64,000 bases of DNA from Rhynchopus sp. YZ270_cl-10. Taxonomy: Eukaryota; Euglenozoa; Diplonemea; Diplonemida; Diplonemidae. The notes under the pieces are model-generated. The model ran no database searches. It saw only the letters and a program-made list of their open reading frames with translations, and was not told the origin of the DNA. The stretch is from positions 496,001-560,000 of the forward strand of contig OZ037854.1 in assembly GCA_964035575.1 (NCBI GenBank). The letters are read 5' to 3'. The first letter of the stretch is position 1, and every line of letters starts with the position of its first letter. The translations under genes and the position numbers were made by a program. Below, one piece after another: positions 37,638 through 48,438 of this stretch.

Positions 37638-39635
37638 ATGGTCTCGGTTCCGACCCAAGAGGAGATTCGCGCTGCGTTCGACAGCAATGTTGAGGTGTTC
37701 CGTGCAAAGCTTGCGGAGATCAGCAAGGAGGTGGCGGAGATGAAGCAGAGCACGGTGACGTGGAGCGCGCAGGGACGTGACGCTGCCTTGAGGGAGCTTC
37801 AGGCTGTGGTGGACCCGCAGGTTAAGCACCTTCAGGAGATGCTTGGGGCGCTGGTGGTGAGGATGCAGGCGTTGTATGAGCAGTGTGTTGATGAGGAGCA
37901 CCGGGCACGCATTGAGGCTCTCATTGCGCAGGCACGCGAAAGCATTGCTGCCGCTATGGCGCAGATCCACGCCCTCGCTGCCACCATCACCTCCGGGGAG
38001 CTCCGCGAACGCTCCCAGCAGTACATCGCTGACGCCACCACAACCATCAGCACCGCCGCCTCCACCTTCCAGGAGAAGGCGATGTCGTACACCCTGCCCA
38101 CCTCGAAGGACCTTCACAGCTCCCTGGAGGACAATCTGAACCACGTCAGGACCCGTCTTGCGACGCTCTCCAAGGATGCGTCCGCCGCTCACCAAGAGGC
38201 CATGCAGTGGAGTGCAAAGGGAAGTGGTGCTGCTCTGGCGGACCTCCATGCTGTGATTGGCCCGAAGGTGCAGAAGATTGGCGCAACGCTTGCCGAAGCC
38301 AATGCTTGGGTTGCCGCGATGTACGAAAACCACGTTGACGCAGATGCTCGCGCAAAGATTGAAGCCGTCGCCGCTGACCTGAAGAAGCACGCCGAAACGG
38401 TCTCCGTCCAGCTCCAGGACACCGCCAGCGCCCTCAAGGGAAGCACAACCGTCAAATCCTCTGAAGCCCGCGAGACTGCCCAAGCATACTTCACCGAGGC
38501 TGCAACCAAGGCCACCGCGCTGACAGCATTCGTTCGCGACAGCGTCAAGACCAACTCCGCTGAGCTGCAAATCAAATTCGATGAGAAGCTGGTCTCCCTC
38601 AAGGAGCACATCGCAGACCTCAAGAAGGATATGGAGAAGATGAAGGCAAGCGCAGGGGAATGGAAGCAGTCGCGTGGTGCGGCGCTGTCGGACCTGAAGA
38701 CTGCAGTGGACCCACAGGTCAAGCTTGTCACCGAGAAGTTGACGATGCTGAACGAAAAGGTTGCCTCCATCTACGAAGAGCATGTCGACCCTGAGAGCCG
38801 CTCGCGTCTGAACAAATCCATCTCAGAGTTTGCGTCTGCTGCAGAGGACGCTATGGCGTCGATCCGTGGCTCCTCCACCGAGCTTGGCCAGCACTACATC
38901 CGCGAGACAACGACCCTCATCACCGCTGCCGTCAGCAAGGTTGCGGACCTCAAATTCTCTGTCCCGCACGGCACCTTTGAGGACAACTTCAACCTCGTCA
39001 CCGCAAAGATCGCGCAACTCAAGCAGGAGGTCGCAAACGTCAAAACCAGCGTCCAAGAGTGGAGCGCAAAGGGCCCCGACGCTGCCTTGAACGACCTGAA
39101 GGAAGTGGTCGACCCGCAGATGCAAAGAATTGGAGGATTGATCCTGAGCATCAGTGAGTGGATCAAGCAGCTCTACACAAGCAAGGTCGACGACGGCGCC
39201 AAGCAGCGTCTGGAGAAGCTTGCAGAACAGTTCAAGGAGACTGCAGAGATTGCACAGAATGCCTTGGTGTCAAGCGCAGGAGATGTTTCCGGAGTGGCAG
39301 CTGCGTACGTGGTGACAGCAACAGAGAAGGTGACAGCAGTGGCCAAGCCCTACCTGGAGCCCACCTACAACTTCTTTGCGCCCCACGTCGAGAGAGTGCA
39401 GGATGTCGTCTCCAAGGAATGCCCCGCCGCCGCGCAGAACGTCACCGAAATGAAGAACGTTGCCATCAGCGCAGACCCCTTCCTCCAGCGGGCGTACCTC
39501 ATTGCGGTGCTCTTCCTGCAGACGCTGGTCATCCTCTGCACCACCGGAGCATCTGCTGCAAAGAAACAATGGTTTGAAAAGGAAGAGGAAGTTGCGCAAA
39601 CCCCCCAGGACTCTGCATCCCCTGTTTCTTCATGA
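37638..39635 (+). CDS. Four-fold repeat alpha-helical protein with C-terminal hydrophobic segment (665 aa)
   Basis: Single exon starting at ATG 37638; the longer open frame upstream belongs to the previous gene's exon region. Four ~95-residue units begin near residues 10, 157, 306 and 445. Each reads roughly F(D/E)xNxxxxxxKxxxL, WSAxGxxAALxDL, VVDPQVK, then YExHVDxExRxRxE. Units are separated by variable A/T-rich helical linkers of ~50 residues. Residues ~630-650 (AYLIAVLFLQTLVILCTTGA) could be a membrane anchor. Such amphipathic helical repeats occur in lipid-droplet and membrane-coating proteins, but no family is recognised; a lipid-surface role is only a guess. Codon use is strongly biased to C and G third bases, suggesting high expression. 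Confidence 0.8.
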   Translation: MVSVPTQEEIRAAFDSNVEVFRAKLAEISKEVAEMKQSTVTWSAQGRDAALRELQAVVDPQVKHLQEMLGALVVRMQALYEQCVDEEHRARIEALIAQARESIAAAMAQIHALAATITSGELRERSQQYIADATTTISTAASTFQEKAMSYTLPTSKDLHSSLEDNLNHVRTRLATLSKDASAAHQEAMQWSAKGSGAALADLHAVIGPKVQKIGATLAEANAWVAAMYENHVDADARAKIEAVAADLKKHAETVSVQLQDTASALKGSTTVKSSEARETAQAYFTEAATKATALTAFVRDSVKTNSAELQIKFDEKLVSLKEHIADLKKDMEKMKASAGEWKQSRGAALSDLKTAVDPQVKLVTEKLTMLNEKVASIYEEHVDPESRSRLNKSISEFASAAEDAMASIRGSSTELGQHYIRETTTLITAAVSKVADLKFSVPHGTFEDNFNLVTAKIAQLKQEVANVKTSVQEWSAKGPDAALNDLKEVVDPQMQRIGGLILSISEWIKQLYTSKVDDGAKQRLEKLAEQFKETAEIAQNALVSSAGDVSGVAAAYVVTATEKVTAVAKPYLEPTYNFFAPHVERVQDVVSKECPAAAQNVTEMKNVAISADPFLQRAYLIAVLFLQTLVILCTTGASAAKKQWFEKEEEVAQTPQDSASPVSS

Positions 39636-40256
39636 AGATCAAAAATAAAAGAAGCATAAAAAAAAACTGAATAAAGAAGAAAAAATGACACAACAACGTT
39701 GGGGGGCTTTACTCCATTTTTGGGGTTTTATTTAGCGTTGTGCTTTTTTCTCTCAGAGGAAAAAGGCAAAAATGATAAATAAAAAAAGGTCTGTAGTTCT
39801 CGTTCCCCCCTTTTTTAAAGGGGGGGAGTGAGGTTGCCATTTTTGATTATTTTAGAGGTTGGTTGCTGTCTCCTTTCTCCAAGGTTTCCCCCTCTTTCTA
39901 GTGGTACGGATGCGTGCCCTCTAACAATAGTCTCATAAAAAGGAAAACAAAAAAACAAAAAATCTGTAAACGCAACAAATTTATCAACAAAAAAAAACAC
40001 ACACATTGACACTGAGTAACACTTCCTGCACAAGCAGGTGATTGATTGTCAACAACAAAAAAAAAGAATGGGAAATTGCAAAGGGTTCGCAACTTCACAT
40101 TTTCTAAAATAAAACTGGAACGGTGTTCGCATGACGAATACCACAAGAACCCCGCAAAATGGTTTTGTAAGGACCACCAAAAAACTTTTTTTTTTTTTGG
40201 ACGAAAGTCTGGTGGCAACGAGAGCTTTTTTTGGATAGTACCAACTCTTTTTTTGA

Positions 40257-40290
40257 GGTGACTAAGCATGAGAGGCTTAGGTTCATCTTA
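40257..40290 (+). repeat. Hairpin-family copy, near consensus
   Basis: GGTGA + CTAAGC, loop ATGAGAG, GCTTAG, GT bulge, TCATC, TTATAAACC and T run. All eleven pairs are possible. Confidence 0.8.
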
Positions 40291-40772
40291 TAAACCCTTT
40301 TTTCTCCCCCCTCTTCAATGACAACGTAAATAATGAGGTACCACGGTCTCCCTTGTTGTACAAATAAAAAAAATAAAAAAACAATCTTCAAGCAAGAGAC
40401 GTGTTTCCCCCTCTCTTTTTGAGCTGCGTGTACGCTGCCAGTTTTCTGTTATTTTTATATTTTTTTTGTACTGCCGAAGATGTGTGCCCACCTATTGGTG
40501 CGGCCCATCATCTTACACGGGTATTCCCTTTTTAAAAGAATGGTATTTTTTTTTTGTGAGTGTGTGCCTCGTCTTTTTTGCGCAGAGCACCATTCATTGT
40601 TTATCTTCAATTTTTACTCTTTTTCCCCCCCCTTCACATTTCCCTCCGTTTCTTGCTTCTTTTTTTTTTTAGAATCACCTCCTCTTTTTGTATAACCTTT
40701 TTCTTTCTCTGTTCGCACCCTCTTTTTTCTTTGGTAACTCAGCACAAAAGGCATTTTTTTTTGTTTTGTTTG

Positions 40773-40805
40773 AGACGACTAAGCACTAGAGGCTTAGGTT
40801 CATCT
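40773..40805 (+). repeat. Hairpin-family copy, near consensus
   Basis: GACGA + CTAAGC, loop ACTAGAG, GCTTAG, GT bulge, TCATC, TTATAA and T run. One lower-stem pair is lost. Confidence 0.75.
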
Positions 40806-41833
40806 TATAATTTTTTTTCTTTGATTTCGCGCTTCACATTTTATGTATTGCTCAAAAATAAGCCCCGGTTCTTCCCTTATGTGTGTTCTCCCTTGTGGAC
40901 AATTGTGTGTTAAGCTCTCACCTTAATTTTCTCTTGAGAATTTGAAAAGGGAAAGAGGTGGGGAGCTTCAATACACATTATTCGCGAGGGCAAAAAGAGG
41001 GAGGGGTGTTTACACACACTAAAAATGAAGGCGACTTCAGGTCAGAAGGGTCCTTAAGATTATCCCACAATGGTTGTTCCGAAAGTGCCGATATTGACAG
41101 GGGTCCACTGTAAAATTCCTTACCACTTTTGCTAGTACCCAGTACATAGTAAAAAAATCAGGTGGAAATAATAAGATGACACACCCCCTCAATATTGTTA
41201 GGTCTCTGACAGGACTTCGGTGAACAAGCTTTCTTTCGAATTTGAAGGAGAAGTTGTGTGCTCGGGTTGATGCATTTTTTTCTTGTGATGTCGCTATGAT
41301 AATTTCAAAAAAAAAAGAAGGGAAAAAGAAAATGTTGTAGATTGGTTATGTGGGTTACCTCAGTGCAAACAAACAAACAAACAAAAAAATAATCAACAGC
41401 AAAACAAAGCTAGTCTGAAGACAGCTATTGCTTTTTCTTTGAACTCGCTATATAATTTTTGATGAGTCGCACCCTGTCAGGTTTTATTCATCTTAAAAAA
41501 ACGTTTTTTTTTTTTCCTTTTAAACCAACGATTTTTGTTGTGTGAGGTTTATACCTCCTCAAAAAATCACTATTTGGTGTTTGTATGTTTTTTCTTTTCT
41601 TTTTTCTATCTCCTTTTTTCGATTTGTGGTTTTCATTTGAAATGCACGTTTCATCTTTCACAGTTTTTTTTTTTATTTTCTCACTTCTTCTCCCTCTCAT
41701 CGCCACGCCTGCGCACCCGGTTGCTCCCTTCCTTAAATTGTCTTTTCGCTCTTATTAGTCATAATCCAATAGGCCCGTCTTGAGAGAAGAAAAAAAAATA
41801 CGTTCGAGATGCTGTGTTGCTGTCTCATGTGGC

Positions 41834-41887
41834 AGTACCCTTTAGGTACTGTCACCGAGAGAGTGCTTTGTATCTCAAGTCAAAGTC
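41834..41887 (+). repeat. Dispersed repeat M3, short copy
   Basis: AGTACC, GGTACTGTC, ACCGAGAGA, GTGCTTTGTATCTCAAGTC, then T-rich. Same layout as 18716 and 30843. Confidence 0.6.
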
Positions 41888-42338
41888 ATTTTTTTTTTCC
41901 CCTCTTTTTTCGTGAACGAAGATGTGACTATCTGACGAAGACGCCCAAGGCCTCCATCGTGTTGCCTGTAGGATAGGGTTTTCAACAAGAAAGTTTTAAA
42001 AAAAAAATCAAAAAAAAAAAAAAAACAAAGGAAAAGCCGTCGTCCTTGTCTCCTTCTTCCTCCTCTCCCACTCTCCCCCCCTACTCCCCCAGCTCTCCAA
42101 AAAAAATTTGACGCGCTTTTTTTTATATTTTATGCTGACTTGGCATGAACAAGGCTGACGATCATCTCACCATTTTTTTTCTCACTTTTTTTTTTCTGAT
42201 GTGCCCGTGAGGCTTATTCATCAAGCTTTTTTGTTTTTCTATGTACCCATCGTTCCCTTCCAAAGAGCTTTGTTAGGGAGCATTGTCTATTGGTTTGCAA
42301 AATATGGGCACATTGTTAAAACAAAAATGCGGTATTGG

Positions 42339-42402
42339 GGTGGCTGAAAGGGGGTGATTCGCGCTTCTTGCGTACTTTGTTCACCCCCCATTCAGACACA
42401 CC
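42339..42402. mobile_element. Tiny inverted-repeat element, copy 2
   Basis: Left GGTGGCTGAAAGGGGGTGA, right inverse TCACCCCCCATTCAGACACA; core TTCTTGCGTACTTTG. Relative of 30699-30771. Confidence 0.65.
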
Positions 42403-42622
42403 AAGGTATCATTTTTTTTAAAAGATGTTTGTATACTGTGGTGGATATTCATCTTTCAAGTTTTCTCTGCTTTTTCCCCACCCCGTTTTCCTTCTCGGAT
42501 ACAAAAAAAAATCTTATATGGACTCAAAAAATGACTTCGCCGATTCGAGTCTTTTGTGCCATGAGGATCGCTTTCGCATAAGGGACTTCTAATTATTTAA
42601 AGCATCGTGAGTATTTTTTTTT

Positions 42623-42655
42623 AGGTGTCTAAGCAACGAGAGGCTTAGGTACATC
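42623..42655 (+). repeat. Hairpin-family copy with a paired lower-stem change
   Basis: GGTGT + CTAAGC, loop AACGAGAG, GCTTAG, GT bulge, ACATC. Relative to GGTGA/TCATC both partners of one pair have changed (A-T to T-A), keeping the stem. Confidence 0.8.
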
Positions 42656-42740
42656 TTATAAAAAAAATTTTTTTCGTTTTTTTTTTTTCCACTATTTTCC
42701 AGTTTGCCTTTGTCCTTTCTTTCATCCTTTTCTTTTTTTT

Positions 42741-42771
42741 GGTGACTAGGCACGCGAGGCTTAGATTCACC
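42741..42771 (+). repeat. Hairpin-family copy with a perfect lower stem
   Basis: GGTGA + CTAGGC, loop ACGCGAG, GCTTAG, AT bulge, TCACC. The usual G-T pair is here G-C; CTAGGC/GCTTAG keeps pairing through G-T. Confidence 0.8.
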
Positions 42772-43935
42772 TAACAGTTGCTTTGTTTTCTTTTTTTTTT
42801 TTTTTTTGTGTTGTGCTTGCCTGGGATCATCTGTCAGTTAGGGCTATAGAGGTCTGGTGTATCCCTGGCACACAAGCACATTTACTATTTTTAGATGGAG
42901 GGGGGGTGCGTCGTGAGGTTATATTCATCTTCTGAACGTTTTCCCCTTGGTTCATCTCTTTAAAAAAAATAGTTGCGTTATTTTAGAAATGTACATCATT
43001 GTTTCTTTTGGTCAGGATAAAAAAAAAAAATGAATACAGTCATAACCTTTGTCACACAAAGTGTTTCCCCCCCCTTCTTTTACCCCATTCTAAGCCGAAT
43101 GAGACGTCTACTGGGTCTGGTGTGCTATGGGAAAGGCGCTTGTTGCACTGTGCGCACGCGCGTGCGTTTGACTTTACTTGGATATTTAACGTCTGTTTTT
43201 CTTTCTTATCTTTTTTTTTTAAATGCCAATCCCGTAAAGTGTTACCCAGCTGCCACACAATGGGCGTACTACCCTATCCCCCTTCCCAGTTTGGCCGAAA
43301 AACCAATCAACTTTTTGTTTTTGCTTAGTGAGATGGTGGAGCAGTCGTTGCTAAACTAAGCAAAACATAATTCCCCCCCAAAAAAAACAAAGAAGACACG
43401 TAAAAAAAAGAGCACAAATTTTTCATTTTTTTTCCCTCTAAATCTCGAGGTGTTCATACGAGGTGCACCATCATTCGTTCAAAGTATCGTTTTCAAAAAA
43501 AAACTCAACGCCTGAACCAAGATTTCAAAAGGCCCTCCAAGCTTTATTCTTTTATTTTGTTTTTTTTTTTGTGATTAATTAAAGGCTAGCCCTCTCTCTC
43601 GCTCCCCCATTTCCCCCTCCCAGAAAGGGAGGGAAAAAAAGAAAAATTCACAAGTCTTACCATTCTAGCCTCATGAAGTTTTGTTTTTTTTAATAGAGAG
43701 AGGGGTTATTTCCCCCAGTTCTTCTCCACCACCAGCTTCCCCCCTTCATCACCCCCGTCCCTTCAGGCAGAAATATATATTTCAAAAAATGACGGAGAAG
43801 GCGATATCGTGGGTCCTGTGGGAGTTTCTCCTCAGGGCTTTGTCTTCTCGTTTTCAGGGATCGTTTTTTTGAGTATTTTTTTTTTGTTTTTGTTTTTTGT
43901 AGAGCCGCGTTTTTTTTACAAAAGAACGCAAACAT

Positions 43936-43966
<31 letters not shown>

Positions 43967-44178
43967 ACACACACGCTTGGCGACTAAACAATAAAATGGT
44001 TGGTATTGTTGCACGGCACCATTTTCCCCCCACCGCCCCTTTTTGTGGGTATTTTATCTTCTTTTTTTTCCCCCAAGTTTTTTATTTGTTTTTTAAATGG
44101 CGTAAGGGTGGCTCATGATAGCGTTTTGCTTTCTACTTTAACCCCTCCTTCTCCTTCTTCCTCTCTAATATTGTAAAA

Positions 44179-44206
44179 GATGTGTGCACAGTGAGGCACA
44201 TTCATC
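44179..44206 (+). repeat. Hairpin-family variant with a different upper stem
   Basis: GATG + TGTGC, loop ACAGTGAG, GCACA, TT bulge, CATC, then T-rich. The upper stem sequence is wholly different from CTAAGC/GCTTAG, yet the layout and the two-base bulge are the same. A weaker copy is at 44343-44370. Confidence 0.75.
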
Positions 44207-45668
44207 TTTTTAAGTTTCCCCCTTTTTTTTACCCCATTTTTTTTTTTGTCACGACCAAAATTCAGTAAATTATCTGTCTGCTGCGTGAGACACATTTCAA
44301 CTTCTCGAAATATTATTCTTTTGGATTCATAATACCTTATTTTATGTGACACGAGAGACACATTCATCTTTCAGGTTTCAACCTTTTTTTTTTTTTTTTT
44401 ACTCCTGGGGGGAACTGCAATGGCCACGTTCTTGATGCCGTTTGTGCACTCGCATTCGCAGTTTACTAACGAATTTGCCGAGTTCTGTGGATCGGTGCAG
44501 CCCCTCGTTCTTCCTCTTTTTTTTCGCGTAATTTCTTCCCATTTGTCCTGCCACACTCCTTTAATGATGGAAAATATCACTTGATGTACATTTCTGCTAT
44601 TAAAAAGTTGGCATCTGGATTTTTCAAAAAATAAAAATAAAAATAAAAATAAAAATAAAAGTATTGTACCTTTCGCCTCTACCCTCTCTGCTGCTGGTAT
44701 TAGTGCTGCAGGGTATGTCAGTTAGTAGAGTTTGGTGCAAAAAAGAAATATTGATGAAAAAAGAAAGGTGGATAAAAGTACGGAAGAAAAAAGAGGGGCA
44801 GACATAAAGGGTGTTCTTCAAATTCCCCTCCTGATCTCAAAAAAAAATGCTTTACAGAGATCCAACCATTTTTTGTCACAGTTCTCATTTAACCCCCTCC
44901 TGGTCTCTATCACCCATTCTGGTCGTGGTCAAAATCAACCCCTGACACAGACCATTTTTATCAGAAAAAAAAAGAAAAAAAAGAAGGTCAGCCCAAGGAT
45001 AGAAGGCGAAGCCATTATTCCATTCCAGCATCTACATAAATGCGGGACTCGTTGAATTTCATTGTTTTTATTTTGTCAGCTTTATTTTTTGCGATTTTTT
45101 TTTATATTTTGCGCAAAGGCGAGGGAGGGAGTAGGGGGGGAGGGGAAATCTATCTCAAAAACAACAAATTAAGAAAAGGGGAAAGTGTATTTTTTGCACG
45201 GCGACTTTTTTGTTTTTATTTTTTGGCAACCAAACACTGTTCCCCTTAGGCATTTTTCAACAAAGCAAAAACAAAAAAGGATTGTCGACACAACAAAAAG
45301 CAAGAAGACAACAAAAAAAGCAAAAAAAGGTAAGGAAAAAGCCCTTGACAAGCTACGCACAAAAAAAGACTTCCATTTTTTAACCCTACCAATCCCCCCC
45401 AACCCCCCCGGAGGTATATTTTTAATCGAAAACAAAAAATAAATATTAGCAAACGACTTATTTGTGGTGGGTCACTTTGTTTTACCTTTATTATCTCGAA
45501 TAGATTAGAGTAGATTTCATATACTTTCTAAAGTCCGTTCTAAGAGTTTCTTTAGACTTTTCTTTCGATGAATCTAATTCTGTGAACTGAAAGTACATGA
45601 CTCTAATCGAATAACCCCCTCCTTGGGTGTTCTCTCAATAAACCCTTCCCTCCCCTTCCCCTTCACAG

Positions 45669-47356
45669 AGGAGCACGGCAACGCATCGACAACGCAAAGA
45701 AGGCAGAAGAAGCAGCCTACCGCCGCAAGCTTGAAGAGGTCATCGCAGACGTGCTCTCAGCGTACGCAGTACCAGACCTGGCGTTGGAGCTTGGCAATGA
45801 TATCAGGTTCTACTCTAAGTATGAGCATTTCCCCCCCTCACGTCTTGGTTTTTGCAAAAAAAAAAAATTTTTTTTTTCTTTCCAACAAACTTGTGGAAAC
45901 CAGCGCAGCTGTTGCTCCGCGATAACGAATATGATAAGGTTGACTAAGCACGAGGCAAAACTACAACAAAAAAAGATTGATGAATAACCAATGTTCAAAA
46001 CATTAAGTAATCTAATCAGACTAAGCACAGAGAGGCTTAGGGTCATCTTATAAACTTTTCTCTTATTTTTGCTTCCACGCAGTGTTATTAGAAACTGAAG
46101 TTGATCAGCCGGTAAATTTTGTTATCACGCTTTTTCCTTTTCAATTCCCATCACCCAATTATGCACTACACCTCTCTTCACAGAGTAACCCTGCGGCGCG
46201 AGCTTGCACGCTTGGTGGATCAGGTTGTCAAGAAGTTTTGCGCATCTCTTGAACGCACCTCTTCAAAGCCTTTCAACGGCGAATGGAGCAAACTTCCGGA
46301 CCCTGCCTCGGAGGATGTGGGGGCAGGCATTCGCCGCACGGTGAAGCGCATGACAGATGTGTTTGAAGACCCACAGAAGGAGAAGGTCATTGCCCAGCTA
46401 GGATACGACCCGGCTGAACGTGTTGCACTGCGTCGTCGCGTCAAACAAGAAGATGCTCTTCGCGCAATGAAAACCGAACCAAAAACCGAGCCAAAAGCGG
46501 AACTTCCCGACGGCTCCTCTATCGCAGGCAGTATGAAATTCGACTTCGCGCTTCCCGTCAAAAAGGAGCAGATTGACACAAGAAGCTCGATGACCGGAGG
46601 CACCCTCGCTGCATCTGTGAGTAGTCGTGGATCGAAGGAAAACCCTCCGTCTTTCCACGAAGGCGTACCCGCGTTTACTGTCAAGCAGGAGACCCCGATT
46701 GACGTGAACGACAACACAACGGATGTGATGAGTGTGATCAAGGAGGAAAGTGGCGTTGCCGGCGCCACAGCAGGCGCGACAGCGGGGACCTCGGCAGGAC
46801 CTGAGGAGAGTGGTGGGTTTGCAGATGCAACCTCACCGGCCTTCGGGAATGATACCCCAGCTGATGTTGAGTCTCATCAGGTCGGAGAAACACCGATGAC
46901 GTCAAACACACCAATGACATCACATCAGCCAACCCCAGGAGGGCAGACCACACCGAGTATAGCGCAAGGGTATGTCAAGAGTGGGGGTGGAATAATATGG
47001 CCTCTGGTGTGACAAGAAAAAAATGGATTGAAAATGATTTGCATATACTGTAGGTCGAGGGGAAATATTGGGCATTATGCTCCCCAAAAAATGCCCAAAA
47101 TTTTGATTGAAAATGCAACTAACTTTTCTGTTGCTATTTTATTACGACGTGATTTTTCAAAGTTTTCAAAAAGAAAAATAGTGGAGTTCATCCTCGGGTG
47201 TCTACACTAATACAACCAAGTTTTCAGAAAAAGAAAAAATAGTGGACAAAAACACAACACAACAGAGAATACACCTCTGTACCTTTCGATGAGAAGTACA
47301 GCGCGCAGTCCGAAGTCTACACACCCGATGTCAAGCCCGCCGACACCCACCAATGA
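45669..47356 (+). CDS. Lysine/glutamate-rich protein of unknown function, 5' end not found (three exons seen)
   Basis: Exons: 45669-45818, 46184-46969, 47266-47356; joins keep the frame (AA|A and GG|A) and the stop is at 47354. At least one upstream exon must exist, because the first exon seen opens in phase 2 after a CAG acceptor and lacks an ATG; I could not find it. The N-terminal part seen is helical (ARQRIDNAKKAEEAAYRRKL, then LRRELARLVDQVVKKF). The middle has repeated KTEPKTEPK, and the rest is Thr/Ser/Pro/Gly-rich. Repeated short K-x-E motifs (VKKEQ, VKQET, IKEES) look like possible sumoylation sites; this is inference. Intron 1 carries the ~110 bp repeat; intron 2 carries an M5 copy next to its 3' end. 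Confidence 0.6.
45957..46063 (+). repeat. ~110 bp intronic repeat with hairpin-family 3' end, second copy
   Basis: Nearly identical to 24775-24885 through GATTGATGAATAACCAATG to GCTTAGGGTCATCTTATAAA. Here it lies in intron 1 of the 45669 gene, about 120 bases before the 3' splice site. CTAAGC/GCTTAG pairing is complete in this copy. Confidence 0.8.
47178..47226 (+). repeat. Dispersed repeat M5 near a 3' splice site
   Basis: ATAGTGGAGTTCATCCTCGG, GTGTCTACACTAATACAACC, AAGTTTTCA. Nearly identical to 53592 and 56118. It lies ~40 bases before the last-exon acceptor at 47265. Confidence 0.75.
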
Positions 47357-48438
47357 GGAAGGTGACTCGTGGGGAGTGAAGGAGGATCTGGGGGGGTCCT
47401 CCCCCCCTTTTTTTAGCAATTGATTCTGTCCGGTTTTGTTTATGTACGGTTCGAACGAAATGAAAAGAAAACAACAAAAATGTCGATAAAAATGGGGGTT
47501 TTTTTTAAACCCGCTCATAATCTTCCTTATCCTTTTTTTCAAAAAGGGGGGGAGGGAATCACCTTTTTTCTTTTACAAAAGGGGTATGTTTCTCTGGGGG
47601 GTTCTGTGTTCTCTCTTAGCGTCTGTGCTTCAAATGAATTATTTTTAAAAAACTATGCTGTGGGTGTTATAACGTTTATCGATAACGTTATAACACAGTA
47701 TTTAAAATAAAATGATGAAATTCAATTTGAATGCATTTTGCAATGGAGATAGAGCGGAGTGTTTTCAATATGGGGTGACAAAATGGGGTTGTTGCACCGG
47801 GGCCTTGTACCCCCGGTATTTCAAAAAAAAAAAAAACATAAAATGGGAGTGTCAATACAGCAAACGGAGAAAAAAACAATGGTACGGGGGTGCGGGACAT
47901 TTTTATTTTTCTTTTTCTTTTACTGAAACTATGATGTGTTTCGCATTATTTCAAAGTTTCCTCTTAAGAAAATGTATCAATTTTACTCTTTTATGAAAAG
48001 AAGGGAACGTTTTTGGTACGTCTCGTCAGAGTTCACTTTTTTTTTGGTTCCTCCCCCCACCTACCACCCCTGTACCCCCTTTCGGTTCGATCGTCAACCT
48101 TTCGTCCCAAACTGCATGGGATTTTCTTTTTATTCTGTTTCTGGTATATCTGTATCTCTTATCCAAGGTACCGTACCCTAAAGGGAAAAGAAGCCATTTT
48201 TCAGAAAAAAAAAGCCCTGCGGAAGCCCTTTGGTACAAAAAAAAAGAAGAAAAAAAAGCAACGAACCTACGGAAAACTGTGGCCATACGTTGCCAAAGTA
48301 TTTTTAAAAAAAAAAGATCTTTCCCCTATTTCACAAAACCCATATAAATTGCCTCATAAACCTCCATCTATCCTCAACCTCAACAGTTTTTATCCACAGT
48401 GATACACATTTCTCCTCAAACCCCCTGCTCCATTTCAA
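47357..48438. other. Gene-free spacer before the membrane-protein gene
   Basis: A short dyad, TAACGTTTATCGATAACGTTA, is at ~47669-47690. Otherwise T/A-rich, with no supportable gene. The 60 bases before 48439 are pyrimidine-rich with candidate AG acceptors at about 48392 and 48402. Confidence 0.5.

Larger units (their letters stand above)
39636..45668. other. Six-kilobase gene-poor stretch
   Basis: No ORF with protein-like composition. It is filled with T, A and C runs, (AG)n at 43934-43962, (AAAAAT)n at about 44627-44660, and several hairpin-family copies. The missing 5' exon(s) of the 45669-47356 gene should lie near its right end. Confidence 0.55.

Noticed and set aside
37608-39125. Long minus-strand ORFs opposite the repeat protein
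   Set aside because: Antisense shadows caused by strong C/G third-base bias; the plus-strand reading has regular helical repeats.
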